Below, one piece after another: positions 9,298-19,699 of a stretch of DNA of 64,000 bases. The stretch is from Agarophyton chilense. Its lineage: Eukaryota; Rhodophyta; Florideophyceae; Gracilariales; Gracilariaceae. Within the stretch, counting starts at the first letter, position 1, and each line of letters starts with the position of its first letter. The stretch covers positions 372,001-436,000 of the forward strand of contig JARGXX010000117.1 of assembly GCA_030374765.1 (NCBI GenBank), in the 5' to 3' direction. The position numbers were made by a program, and so were the translations under genes. The notes under the pieces are model-generated. The model searched no databases. It saw only the letters and a list, made by a program, of their open reading frames with translations, and was not told the origin of the DNA.

Positions 9298-10518
9298 TTT
9301 TTATTCTAACGCGATTTAAGTAGTTTATTTTTGCTGCTCTAGCCTGTATAACACTTATACAACGCTTTGGAATTGATTCTATAAAAGGATTGATAGCATT
9401 ACAGTCAATCTTTTCCCAGCAATCTTTGATGCAATTTTTTTAGATCAAAAACTGTATCAAATTGCCTTCCTTGCCCATAAACCATTCGGGCCAACATTCC
9501 CCAAATTTTTTCGATAGGGTTGAGGTCAGGAGAGCGCGCAGGCCATTCCATAACCGAAATATTTAGACTATTGAACCACTGTTTCATAGAATTAGACTTA
9601 TGCACAGGTGCATTATCTTGCTGAAAAATGAATTCTTCTCCGTGCATACAGTATGAAAAAGGTAAAAGATATTTTTCTACAACCTCAGCATACTTCTCAA
9701 AGTTCATTGTAGTTTCAACAAAAGCCATATCAGTTGCTCCTTTCGTAGAGATTCCAGCCCAAACCATTACTGGTGCGCCTCCTGAATTCCTGGTCACAAA
9801 TTCCTTCTTTTCTTTTCGTAGATCATGCCAATAAAATTTATAGCAATCTGGACCATCAAGGTTAAACTTTTTTTCGTCGGGAAAGATAACATTATTCCAT
9901 TGCGTTTTCCAATAAGCCTTTTGATCACATCATTCAACTCTATTTTTCTTGTGATTATCTTTTAAAGAAAAAACTTTTCCTCATTTTTGTGTACTTGAAC
10001 AAATTTTGACGGTTGAGTTCATGGCGTTTTGTAGATTTTGATAGAGGCAGATTTAGATTTTTGACAATTTTTCCGCAAGATAAAGTGTTGCGGCATAATT
10101 TTCGCTTAATTCCACGCTTATCAACCGGGGATAGTGCTGTAGGACGGCCGTTTGAACGCTTCGTTCCGTATGTAGCGGGGTTTTTGATGAAGTTGCTGAT
10201 TTGTTTTGGGCTGCGCTTGAGTTTTCGGGCTATATCTGCTGGAATCATACCCTGACCTACTAATTCCATGATTTTCAGCTGTTCAGAGCGTGTCAGAGGT
10301 GCGCCACGAGCCATAATTGAGCGAATGATTGTATAAAGGATATACTTTTGAAACAGTGTTATTGACTTGGTGGTTTTTATTTGTTGTGCAATGTGCTCTA
10401 CAGTACGTGAAATGCCTTTTTGGCGCAGTTTTTGTAAAGGGATATGTTTTTGAAACGCACTGTACATGAAAGCTTTTTGGCGCTGTGTTTGTCAAGGGAA
10501 ATTTTTTGAAACACACTG
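9298..10518 (-). mobile_element. Tc1/mariner DNA transposon remnant 1
   Basis: The transposase is on the minus strand, so the gene's 5' end is to the right. The right end carries two tandem copies of a terminal-repeat unit of about 57 bp (10409-10467 and 10468-10518), each ending in CACTGT. Read outward-in, they match the left-end sequence seen at 42808 and 63577 (TACAGT.TGTTTCAAAA..). The left end of this copy is missing and is replaced by the element A LTR plus CATCC. Related remnants lie at 41.9-43.0 kb and 62.5-63.7 kb. Confidence 0.85.
9405..10467 (-). pseudogene. Tc1-type transposase (DD34E), interrupted
   Basis: The N-terminal frame (10467-9955) contains a helix-turn-helix region with MARGAPLTRSEQLKIMELV and ADIARKLKRSPKQISNFI, like Tc1/mariner DNA-binding domains. 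The C-terminal frame holds FNLDGPDC (first Asp), VMVWAGIS, IFQQDNAPVH (second Asp) and WPARSPDLNPIEKIW (Glu). There are 34 residues between the second Asp and the Glu, the Tc1 DD34E spacing. Two lesions separate the parts: a frameshift near 9955-9970, and a TGA (about 9931-9933) where a Trp codon is expected in the catalytic frame. The protein would cut and paste the element at TA sites. The copy is dead. Confidence 0.85.
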
Positions 10519-10539
10519 TTGTCGCTTGGTTGGAACTTT

Positions 10540-11315
10540 GTGCCATCTCTGGGAGTCCACAAGGGTATAGAAAGAAGGTAGTTAAAGGGGTATAATGGTG
10601 ATCGGTGATGATAAAGGGATCAATCAAATCGTGGCAAATATGGTCGGCAGTGCCGGCAGAACCCTCCCTCCTTTTTTTCGTTTTAGTACTCTATGGAGTT
10701 TCTCTTCCTTAAATAGACTTCGTTCGGTCGTTCCTTCTCTCTCCTCTTTCTCGCGTTCTTTCCGCTCTTTGAAGTGCTATTCGTACTGCTAGTGTCGGGT
10801 TATTGTTTTGACTCTGTCGAGTTGTTGTTCTAAATTGAAAGTAACTCTTTTCCGTACGTGTTCTTTCGTCCCGTCCTTTGCGGGTCTCCGTCTCTTCCGT
10901 GGTAGAATTTTTCCGTCGTAACACTACTCTACGTTTAGTGTTTCTTATGCTTACGTCATTTCATGAAACCTATCACGTGTATACGTGTTCTTCTCGGCCG
11001 TCCTCTCGGCCGCAACTCATATCTATGATTCAACAACTGTACCATTCTACTTCGTGTGCCCTTCACACCATGTTTGCGGGGTGTTTTCATCTTGCATACC
11101 ACTGTACTTTAATGTACATAAAACCTATATCATATAATAGCTTTTTGAGGTAAAATTGCTTCGTAATACGCAAGTGCCGCGCACGCCTCCTTGCCCGCCA
11201 TCGAGCATGTGTCGAAGAAGGCACCATCAACATTGTCATCATGTATCCTTCCTAGTGTGTTCTAGCAATTCCGAAGCATCTTCTATTCATCCAACAACTC
11301 AATGGCGCGACGTCG
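10540..11315. other. no gene recognised; pyrimidine-rich spacer
   Basis: I see no convincing gene between the Tc1 right end and the doubtful frame at 11316. The stretch 10660-10930 is strongly pyrimidine-rich on + (runs such as CTTCTCTCTCCTCTTTCTCG), which could be a promoter-type region or part of an LTR I do not know. Confidence 0.4.
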
Positions 11316-11558
11316 CTATCGCCTCTCGACATGAGTGAGCAAAGCACCGTCCCGTGCATACAAATTCTGAAATTCTTCCAACACAGGCCTCACAATGTTG
11401 TCTCGGGAATTAACGTATCCATCCACGTCTGCCCCCAATTCCCTCATCACATCGCACAACGTCGTCCCAAGACGTGCCTCATGCGTCATCACCAATTTGT
11501 CTAACAAACGAGGAACGAACTTGCTTAGCGCTGACAAAGTGCTCGCTCTCGTCCACAT
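11316..11558 (-). CDS. hypothetical small frame, possible exon or gene remnant
   Basis: This frame of about 80 residues contains RLLDKLVMTHEARLGTTLCD and DGYVNSRDNIVRPVLEEFQN, compositionally protein-like and amphipathic. A second protein-like stretch in another frame (LINLHIDKNPKIEKFHVFTT) lies just upstream at about 11565-11630 after a TGTGGCAG that could be a splice acceptor. I could not find a gene model that joins them without a stop. It may be a decayed or partial host gene divergent from MED15. I do not recognise the family. Confidence 0.25.
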   Translation of the reverse strand: MWTRASTLSALSKFVPRLLDKLVMTHEARLGTTLCDVMRELGADVDGYVNSRDNIVRPVLEEFQNLYARDGALLTHVERR

Positions 11559-12044
11559 TTTCAGTGGTGAAAACGTGGAACTTTTCGATTTTAGGATTTT
11601 TGTCGATGTGGAGATTAATCAGCTGCCACACAGCAAGCAGATACGAAGGGTAGACTCTGTTTACCCGACGTCACCCATATCTACCTTCGCCATCGGTGCC
11701 GGGTGCCTTGCTCTCTGCGTGGCGTTACAGGTTTTACTCGCTCTCCTACCGTGCACATCGACACAGCCACCACAGCGTATGTACAATTATCACACGTGTT
11801 CTCCCTCCAATCTATATTCTGTAATTCAACCCCTATCTATACAAGTTTCCTCCTCGCAGCCCACCCTTTCACGCACGTCGCTCTGTGCGCTCCTCAGCAG
11901 CCTCTCCTTGCTCTTTCATCCCTCTCCCGCTCCATCGTCCCTGCATCACGGAAAACAAGGAAACATCTCCGCATGCTTTTCGCATTTACTTACATACTCA
12001 CTCACATACTGCATCTCTCTTCCTTATGAAACCCTGTTTCACTC

Positions 12045-12050
12045 TATATA
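12045..12050 (+). promoter_or_regulatory. possible TATA box of MED15
   Basis: TATATA in ACTCTATATACAACG lies about 155 bp before the MED15 ATG in a pyrimidine-rich region (11700-12200). Position and context suit a core promoter, but no start site can be seen. Confidence 0.35.
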
Positions 12051-12201
12051 CAACGCTTTTACCTCTGAGTGTGCTCCAGCCTTTTGCGTCGATTTCAGAA
12101 ACTGAGCGCGTCCAAACCTTTCTCTTTCTGGAGTAAATACTCCATATTTCTCTTCTTTTCTTGGACTTGGGGAGTTTCCACCGTCTTTTTACTTGTTTAT
12201 T

Positions 12202-15200
12202 ATGGAACAATTACAAGGATGGAGATGCGACATGGCGAAGGAGGACCGCGTAAAGGTCTGCCAACATATTCTGGACAAGCTAGTCGGTAAGTCAAACTAA
12301 ACGCGGAAAAGAACACTGTCAAAATTCTCGCTTTCCACTCATACTCACACTTTGAACCTATGCTCCACAGAGGCTTACCCAAACATTCGTGATCGTGAAC
12401 AACTCAAGAACCGGACACGCAGTTTTGAGCTGAAAATATTTGAGACAGCTCAGAGTCGCCAGGATTACCTGGAGTGTATTGCCGAGGGTCTAAGCCAGAT
12501 TGATCAGTTTCAGCGTCGTCATAGGGCATCTCATTCAGGAACTGCGGCCACGGCCACAGCCACAGCTGTCGCCGCTGCCGCCGCACAAGGTGTCCAAGGC
12601 GTCCAAGGCATCCAAGGCATGCAGAATGTGCAGGCCCGTCAGGGTGGGCAAGGGGTTCAGAACGTTCAAGGCGTCCAGGCAGTCCAGGGCGTTCGAAACG
12701 TCCAAAACGTGCAAAGCGTCCAAGGCATGCAAGGTATACAAGGTATGCAAGGTATGCAAGCAGTAACTGGAGCACAGGCGCAAGCTGCTCTGCGTCATCA
12801 GCTACAGAATCGTCAGCAATCACATCCAAATAATGTGCAACGCCAACAAATGCTAGCTCAGCAGAGGAACCTCCATGAAATCATGCACGCGCGCAATATT
12901 CAGTTACAACGTCAACAAGAGCACCAGCGACAACAACAATCTTTGCAACAGCAACAGCCCCAACGCGGTTTGCAAGCTGTAAGACAACCTAGCGCATCAA
13001 ACAAGCCGCAGGAAACAGCCAGAAAGGTAAACGCTGCAGCTAAGCGTCCCCCAGGTGGTGCTGAAGGAAAGGTATGTTATTAGTCTTGCACTAATGTTCT
13101 CACGATTTGCCTCGTTTCTAACATGGTGCCATTTGCATCTGCCTCATTCTATGTCCGAATAAGCCTATCACATCGTCCACTAAGAATACTGCTGCGGTGT
13201 CCACGTCCTCCAGTCGTGTACCGGCCCAAGCTCCTCATGCACCTACAGCAAATGATGCTGAAGCACTGCGCCGCGTCTTGCAAATGAATGCGAACCAGGC
13301 GGCGTTCGCAAAGGCGCAAGCCGCCCTGGCCCGCTTGCCGCCCAGCGCCCAACAGGAATATCTCAGGGCTCTTGCTCGGCAGCAAATCCCGTTTGCTTCG
13401 CAACCACAGCCCTCTGTTGCTGCATCTACCCAGGGGGAAATATTTTGGAACAAGCTGGAAGATATAAAGAGGAAGTACATGGTTCAGCTGACTCGCTTGG
13501 TCCCGGCCATCCGGAAAATGGAATTCAAGCAAAAGTCGCCGAAGGAGCAATTCTTAAAGTTCCTAACTGACTGTCTCAGAGTTTTGAGTATCAAACGTGG
13601 AGACCCAACAGCGAACGAGATGGACTACAGCGTTCTGGAACGCACTGAAGGCTTTTTGCAAACGCTGATTCAGTTCTATGGGACAAACGGAGTCAGCCGA
13701 GCGAACCATGGTCCCAATATGGGAGAAGGGCTGGAAGCAAATGCTACCCATGGGGATATGTTTTGGAACAAGCTGGAAGATATAAAGAGAAAGTACATGG
13801 CTCCATTGAACCAGCTATTCCCGCATACCCGGAAAGTGGAGTTCGAGCAAAATTCGCAAAAGGAGCAATTCTTCAAGTTCATAAGTGATTGTCACAAGAT
13901 TCTTGAATTCAAGCGTGGAGACCCATTGGCGAACGAGGTGGACTACAGCGTTCTGGAACGCACTGAAGACTTTTTGCAAAAGCTGATTCAGGTATATGGG
14001 ACAAACGGAGTCAGCCGAGCGAACCATGGTCCCAATATGGGAGAAGGGCTGGAAGCAAATGCTACCCATGGGGATATGTTTTGGAACAAGCTGGAAGATA
14101 TAAAGAGAAAGTACATGGCTCCATTGAACCAGCTATTCCCGCATACCCGGAAAGTGGAGTTCGAGCAAAATTCGCAAAAGGAGCAATTCTTCAAGTTCAT
14201 AAGTGATTGTCACAAGATTCTTGAATTCAAGCGTGGAGACCCATTGGCGAACGAGGTGGACTACAGCGTTCTGGAACGCACTGAAGACTTTTTGCAAAAG
14301 CTGATTCAGGTATATGGGACAAACGGAGTCAGCCGAGCGAACCATGGTCCCAATATGGGAGAAGGGCTGGAAGCAAATGCGGCTGCAACTGCCGCTGCTA
14401 ACACAGCTGCGGAAGGCAGGGCTGCTGGACAAACGACTGGTGCACAGCCACAAGCTAGGCCTGCAGTACAATGTACTCGCGGCAAGGCGGATGGCGTTGC
14501 CAGTCACGCTAATGCTCATCGAATGAATCCAACGCAGCTGACACAACAGCTACAGCAAGCGCTACAGATTCAGCAGCAGCCAGCGAAACAGGCGCATCAG
14601 CAAGCACAAAATCGAGCGCAAGCGGCGAACGTTCAGCAATAGAGCTACGCATCTCAACAAACTCAGCTGGTTAGTGGCGTGAACCTCCAGCAGCAAGCAA
14701 GTGCCGCGCAGGTTCAGAATGCTGTATGTCAACAGGCTCAGGCTGGCATGGGAAGTGGTTCTTCTCGAGTGGATGTTTCAAAACCTAGGGCTTTGGCACA
14801 ATCCCAGGTACAAGGATATGCGAGTGGATGTTTCAAAACCTAGGGCTTTGGCACAATCCCAGGTACAAGGATATGCGTGTGCACCAAGTGCGTCGGCTTC
14901 AAGAGCAGGAAACGCTGGTTCGCGAGGGACAGCACAGAGGAATATAGCGGTGCCCCCTGGAGTAGCTGGGGCTGGACGTTCAACAGCGGCTGCACGGCAG
15001 GAAGCGGCACGGATTGCAATGCAGACGCCGACAGCCGGTATAGGTGGCGGTCACAGTGATGTACAGCGGAAATCTCAGGCGCAAACCAATAGGGTTGGGG
15101 CTTCTCACGCGACTGTATTATCACAAGGTCAAGCACAAGTTGGGGCTCAGGCAGAAGCACAACAGGTACAGGCTGATCAGCGTCGGCAGCAGTACCATGC

Positions 15201-16274
15201 CCAGCAGATGGCAGCCAGGGCACAGCAACAGAGTGGAGCGGCGGCGGGGATGCGGACAAATCAAAGTGGCGCTGGGGCGCAAGTAGATATTAGTTCGGAC
15301 AGGAAGAAGGCTTTGAAGCAGGTTGAAGCCTGGAACTCTACAGCTGTTGGTACAAATCGTGCGGTAGGCGTGACTCGCAGAAGTCGTCAACGTACAGCGG
15401 CCCAAGGCGTTGTGGCAAGTGGGGTGAATATTTCGAGCAGGGCGACGGCGGCCACCGCAGGCAGTGTCACGGCGAATCAAGCCAATGCTAGCGCGACACC
15501 GAACGCCACGGAGCCAAAGACAGAAATGGTGAGCAGAGAAGTGAGAGGCAAAACGAAAGCAGAAGTGAATGCGCCGCAGAGATTGATGCAAATCATTAAC
15601 ATGGTGAAGGACGTAACGACCCAAGTGAATTGCTTGGAACAGTCATGGGAGGCTGAGGCTAAGCGTCAAAAAAGTGAGAGACTTCAGATCACATTGGCGG
15701 CGTTGCGGAATAGTTCAAGCGCTTCGGCGGCGGACGAAATGTCGAGGAGGGGGCAGAAGCGCAAGGGATCTCTGGCTAGCGTTGAAAACTACAAAAAGGG
15801 AGGTGAAGTGATCGAGACAAAGACTATATTCGAGTGCTCGCCCGAAAGCGGACTTCGTCTGGCCAAGAAACCTAGACACGATCCTGGAGATGTACAGCTG
15901 TTACGCGAGGCACTGGAGATGGACATCAAGGCTGCCAAGGAACGTAATCCGCGGCTTGATGTGAAGGTCGTTGAGGAGTATGGACACCCTGTCGTGGTGT
16001 GCATGCTGCACATTGCGGAGGTGCGGCTTCCGAAGCTGACGCTGCGCGTGCAGCGTGGGTATCCGCGGAAGGGGGTGCATCGTTTGAGTTTGAACGACCA
16101 CCGATGGGGTGGGTGGGGCAGCTTGGAGAAGTTCGGACGCGCTTCATGAAGCTGTTGTCTATCTCCCCGGCTCCGTCCGTTAGTGTGGCAGCGATTTTGG
16201 ACGCGTGGGCGAGTGAAGCCGAGGCTGTCCTCAATGGATCTGAAGGGTCTGATCAAACGAAGGTAACAGTTTAA
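12202..16274 (+). CDS. MED15: Mediator tail subunit MED15 (KIX domain), coding frame interrupted
   Basis: MED15 links activators to RNA polymerase II as part of the nuclear Mediator tail. Exons 12202-12286 and 12371-13071 join in phase to give [19 protein letters not shown].. and [19 protein letters not shown].., a KIX domain at residues 6-75. A VQG/MQG repeat and Gln-rich linker follow. Exon 3 begins at 13164 and holds three copies of a block with [13 protein letters not shown], like the second conserved block of plant MED15. Then come a long Gln/Ala linker, a basic patch ([10 protein letters not shown]) and a C-terminal domain (about 15830-16250: [36 protein letters not shown]) matching the plant C-terminus. 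Three interruptions exist: TAG at 14640-14642, a 55-bp tandem duplication at 14766-14875 that could be an intron, and a one-G shortfall in the run 16071-16075. It is either a recently damaged gene or a real one with sequence errors. The ATG is chosen because KIX starts directly after it. Confidence 0.88.
12287..12370 (+). other. MED15: MED15 intron 1 (84 bp)
   Basis: Donor CG|GTAAGT and acceptor CCACAG|AGGC. Removal joins the two halves of the KIX domain in frame (..DKLVEAYPN..). This is the best supported intron in the window. Confidence 0.85.
12590..12770 (+). repeat. coding minisatellite in MED15 (VQG/MQG repeats)
   Basis: A 9-bp unit of the type GTCCAAGGC is repeated with variation, giving Val/Ile/Met-Gln-Gly/Asn triplets for about 55 residues. 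It lies in the linker after the KIX domain, where MED15 proteins are usually low-complexity and Gln-rich. The antisense Leu-rich frames here are by-products. Confidence 0.8.
13072..13163 (+). other. MED15: MED15 intron 2 (92 bp)
   Basis: Donor AAAG|GTATGT and acceptor GAATAAG|CCTATC. Exons before and after join in phase 0, leading into the [12 protein letters not shown].. frame that continues to 14639. Confidence 0.7.
13425..14378 (+). repeat. three tandem 318-bp units in MED15
   Basis: Units are 13425-13742, 13743-14060 and 14061-14378, each 106 codons and in frame. Units 2 and 3 are identical by eye. Unit 1 differs in its first two thirds but is almost the same over its last 75 bases or so. 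Each encodes [13 protein letters not shown], an acidic/basic helix pair and [16 protein letters not shown], the second conserved block of plant MED15, which is single there. Confidence 0.9.
14766..14875 (+). repeat. 55-bp exact tandem duplication in MED15
   Basis: Units 14766-14820 and 14821-14875 are identical. The length is not a multiple of three, so unspliced it shifts the frame. Each unit contains CCCAG|GTACAAGG, so 14808-14862 could be removed as a 55-bp GT-AG intron in phase 0, giving ..[15 protein letters not shown].. and restoring the frame seen downstream. Confidence 0.85.
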
Positions 16275-19200
16275 CACGTTCGAACCCCAAATTAGGGGTA
16301 TGTACATTTAGTGTCAAATATAAAATTTGCATATGAAACAAATAGCGCACATAATCAACTCTCGCAACAGGATCTTTTGATGACTGTCCAGATAGGCAAA
16401 TAAAGCCATTAGATTCTAAGCGGAGGTGCCAAGTGGACAGTTCGGAATGCTCTAAGAGCATCTCTACCGGAGTTGCTATTCGCTATTTTGGTATCACACG
16501 TGTGTGTCTCTAATTGGGTATCTATCTTCATAAGGGTTACATTACCATACGAGTGACAACTCTACCGGAAGTTATCCCCTATTCAGTATCTACATGTTCA
16601 GAAGGGGAAACCTTCTCAGAGGCTTGAATTGGAACAAGGTTCAAAATGGAACACGTGGTCAACTAGGAGTCTGACACTAGTCTTTGAAGAAATCAAATCA
16701 ATACTTTTCAGTGCTGGGAAAGAAACTACGTTTTGAGTTTAGCAAAATCTAGAACTCCAGTCATGGCAGTTAAAACAGGCAGGTCTTATAATGCCTCCGT
16801 CGATACGGATGCAAGAAATTGTGCACATTAACGATGTTTACAACGTAAACAAGAAGATAAAATGGGTAACCAAGCGCCAAAACATTTGAATAAACGTAAA
16901 CCTATTCCTAGTGTTGCAGGAACATCTAGGCTCTCCGTAACAATTACATATCGTCTTAATAAAGTGCATAAATATCATGACATTGTCAGGCCCCATAAAC
17001 TTCTTAATCCTACGCAACTGCACACAGATCATTGCATCATATTTGAAACTGCAGAGAAGACATTGATCGTGAAGAAATCTATCTAGGTATTTAGTTATGT
17101 TTTTGTGCTCAAAAATTACCAGATGCGCAAACTCTAAGAAAAATTCCTGATGATGAAAAGAGAAGATTTAAACACAATCTTTTTTTCACTTTCAGCTCTT
17201 CAGTAATTCAGAGACAGAAACACAGCCTTTAATTTCCGGTATTCGGATTATCCATCCAGATCGCGATTTGTGGCTGAATCATTCCATTTGAGTACTTTTG
17301 CTCTTTTCGCGATGTTGTTGTGATGTTTTACAAAAGGTTTCTTAAATTTTTGAACGACCGTAATAGAGTCTGTGAACTTGGCGAAATTATTATCCTCCCG
17401 GATTCCAGAAACATCAAGTGTTATGTATCATCGCATAGTTAGAGCAGTAGCTGCATTACGGCACGTAAAGACAACGATATGCACTTCACATGTAGAATAT
17501 CTGCATCGGCGGGAGGTGATGTGTCTTTTCTTTTCCTGATCATGTCAAGGTGACGTCGTATGGCGAGATGGTTACGCCCTTTTTAGGTTATGAGTGAAAA
17601 TCTTCTGCGAATATACCTCACTGGTTGACAGAAATTGATTGGTGCCCCGGCAATGTTGCTTTAATTCGCAGAATACATGAATATGTATAGGAATAGAATA
17701 TTATCGATTTTGCTTAGAACCTAAATAAATACTGTAAATGTAGTATCCGTTCAAAGTATTTAAGAGACACAATGCAGGTGGTTCCAAACCAAGGAGACAC
17801 AAGTAATAGATATGCTTTTGAAAGTACCAGAACAAGATAGGGTAGAGAAAAGAAGTCCAAAAAACGGCAGAAAAAAGGATTGTATTAGATGGAGAGTGCG
17901 AATGATAAAATGATAAATATGTATGTGGCAAGTAGAGGCAAAGCTATAAAGCTGTGATTTACCAAAATTAAATATGTAGAGGCCTCTACCACGACGTGAA
18001 GACTGGATTTATATATCCCAAATGTTCTAGAAAATAGTATTGTTCTTTTTGACGGCGGCACGATGAAGGCAAATTCTATAATAATCTCTGAGTTCGTGAG
18101 CTTAGAGCAACTTGATATATACGCGGCATCAGATGTCTGTATCTTTGCAATAGGCGCGCCGTAGTGCATTTTGGTGCTTATGGCCGCTTTTGTGTACTTA
18201 TAATTGGCGCTGGCTGCGCGCGTTAATGCTGCAGACAGAAAAGCGCTTTAGATAAATTTTCTGAGATAGAAAACGGCGGCGAGGTTTCTCACGTTGAGTA
18301 ACAACTGGAAGAATGTGACGGGCGCGGGAAACGCTGAGGGTTTCGGGAGAACGTGAGGGATGTTGCTTCTTTGGTGAAGCTGTCGGCTTCCGCTTTCCAA
18401 TCGGAACCTTGCACAGTTGAATTTTTTCAAATATATAGCAGACTTTTGGGCTATATCCAAGACAGATAAATGTCAGGACTTGCATACAACACCAAAATAG
18501 CCGTGAAAGTCACTTAGTCTTCTACTAATTGCCAAATGGCCTTAAAGTGTGAGATCTACGCCATCTAACGTGGTTCTTTTAACAACAGGAGGCGTGAAAT
18601 AGTCCCACGTGAGTGACGGGTTCGCAGAAAAAAACGACGCAGTCGTGGTAGAGAGCGAACCCAACCCGTGAGTACAGAAAGAAAAAGGTGGAGAGTTGAT
18701 GGCAAGAGTGGCACAGACTGTGCTAGGAGATGCTTTTGGTGCCAAACCAGGGGGTGTGAGCCACTTTAGTTGAGCTGACTTGACCAGAGTTGGTTGGAGC
18801 GGACCAAGGTCGACCTTATATAGAAAAGTTGGAGTTAGTCCGGCGCGAGAAGTCGTGCGGCTTCCAGTCGGGCACCGGCCAACCTGTCCAAAATTGCGCG
18901 CCTTACTCGATAAAAACACATTTGCGTTTCGTACTGAATTTGTGGCTCTGAATGAATATTCTTTATAGAGTGCTACGCCCAAATAATAGCTTGATTACTA
19001 TATTAGTTGAGTGCAACTGTAGGACCGATACGTGTCGCTTAAATTAGTATACTCGAAGAGGCGCGCGTTTCACTCGTGCGTTCTACACCCCCCCACATAC
19101 CCTTACTCTCAAAGATAGCTAGGCCGGGCAGTCATGAGTTTATTGTATCGAAAAAGAATCCGCTCCGTGTCCCCAGTCAAACATAAAAAGCGCAGCCATA

Positions 19201-19300
19201 TGGTATTTCTGGGCGAAGTAAGTGATTCTATAAGATTCACAGTAACGCTCTAGAAAATATTTGTTTCCTTCAAATAGAGCCCAGAATTGGGAAGATGTGC
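16275..19300. other. no gene recognised (intergenic, decayed repeats)
   Basis: Only short frames with no known motif occur. At 16463 and 16561 the motif TCTACCGG recurs inside two similar blocks about 98 bp apart (..GAGTTGCTATTCGCTATTTTGGTATC and ..GAAGTTATCCCCTATTCAGTATC), suggesting a degenerate tandem repeat or small non-autonomous element. The rest is AT-rich with no structure I can name. Confidence 0.4.
18540..18990 (-). other. LTR-like or promoter-like sequence
   Basis: Read on the minus strand it has a TATA-like CTATATAAGG near 18820-18830, then about 270 bp ending in GTAGATCTCACA. It contains a continuous but low-information frame of about 146 residues. The layout resembles an LTR or a promoter with leader. 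I found no partner copy in the window, so the call is weak. Confidence 0.25.
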
Positions 19301-19699
19301 ATACTGTCCCACAACCTGGTGGTAGAGAAAAGTTTTAAATCAGGTATCAACACTGGTTCTGACGCCAGGATAGACACTGTCAGCCATCATACCAGGCAAG
19401 TAGCTACAATGACCGCCGAGAAATGGTCCATATATTTTGAAAAATGCAAGGAATAGGTGATATAGGTTCCACGCCATTTTTCCTAATTGGTGTCGTGTAA
19501 GGTTCAAAGGATCCATCCACTGAGATATGATAGACATAGCGACGATTTTGCCGCTTAGAACAAAACTTGACGTGAGTCTGTCATATTTGACGCGAACTGG
19601 AAGCAGAATGACATCTCTGCGCTCCGATGTCACATCGAGAGCTTTTCCTAAGCATAATTAACCCCTATTTATGGTAGTTTCCTGCAGGTGTTCGGGTCT

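Noticed and set aside
8746-9309. Pro/Phe-rich open frame on + in the 3' LTR of element A
   Set aside because: It lies almost wholly inside the LTR, several frames are open there at once, and the composition is low-complexity.
12404-12829. Leu-rich minus-strand frames over the MED15 repeat
   Set aside because: They are the reverse reading of the VQG minisatellite.
14640-14642. TAG read as glutamine (variant genetic code) in MED15
   Set aside because: A single in-frame TAG in a Gln-rich stretch is suggestive, but the same gene also has frameshifts, and the Tc1 transposases nearby show ordinary decay (TGA in place of Trp). One site is not enough.
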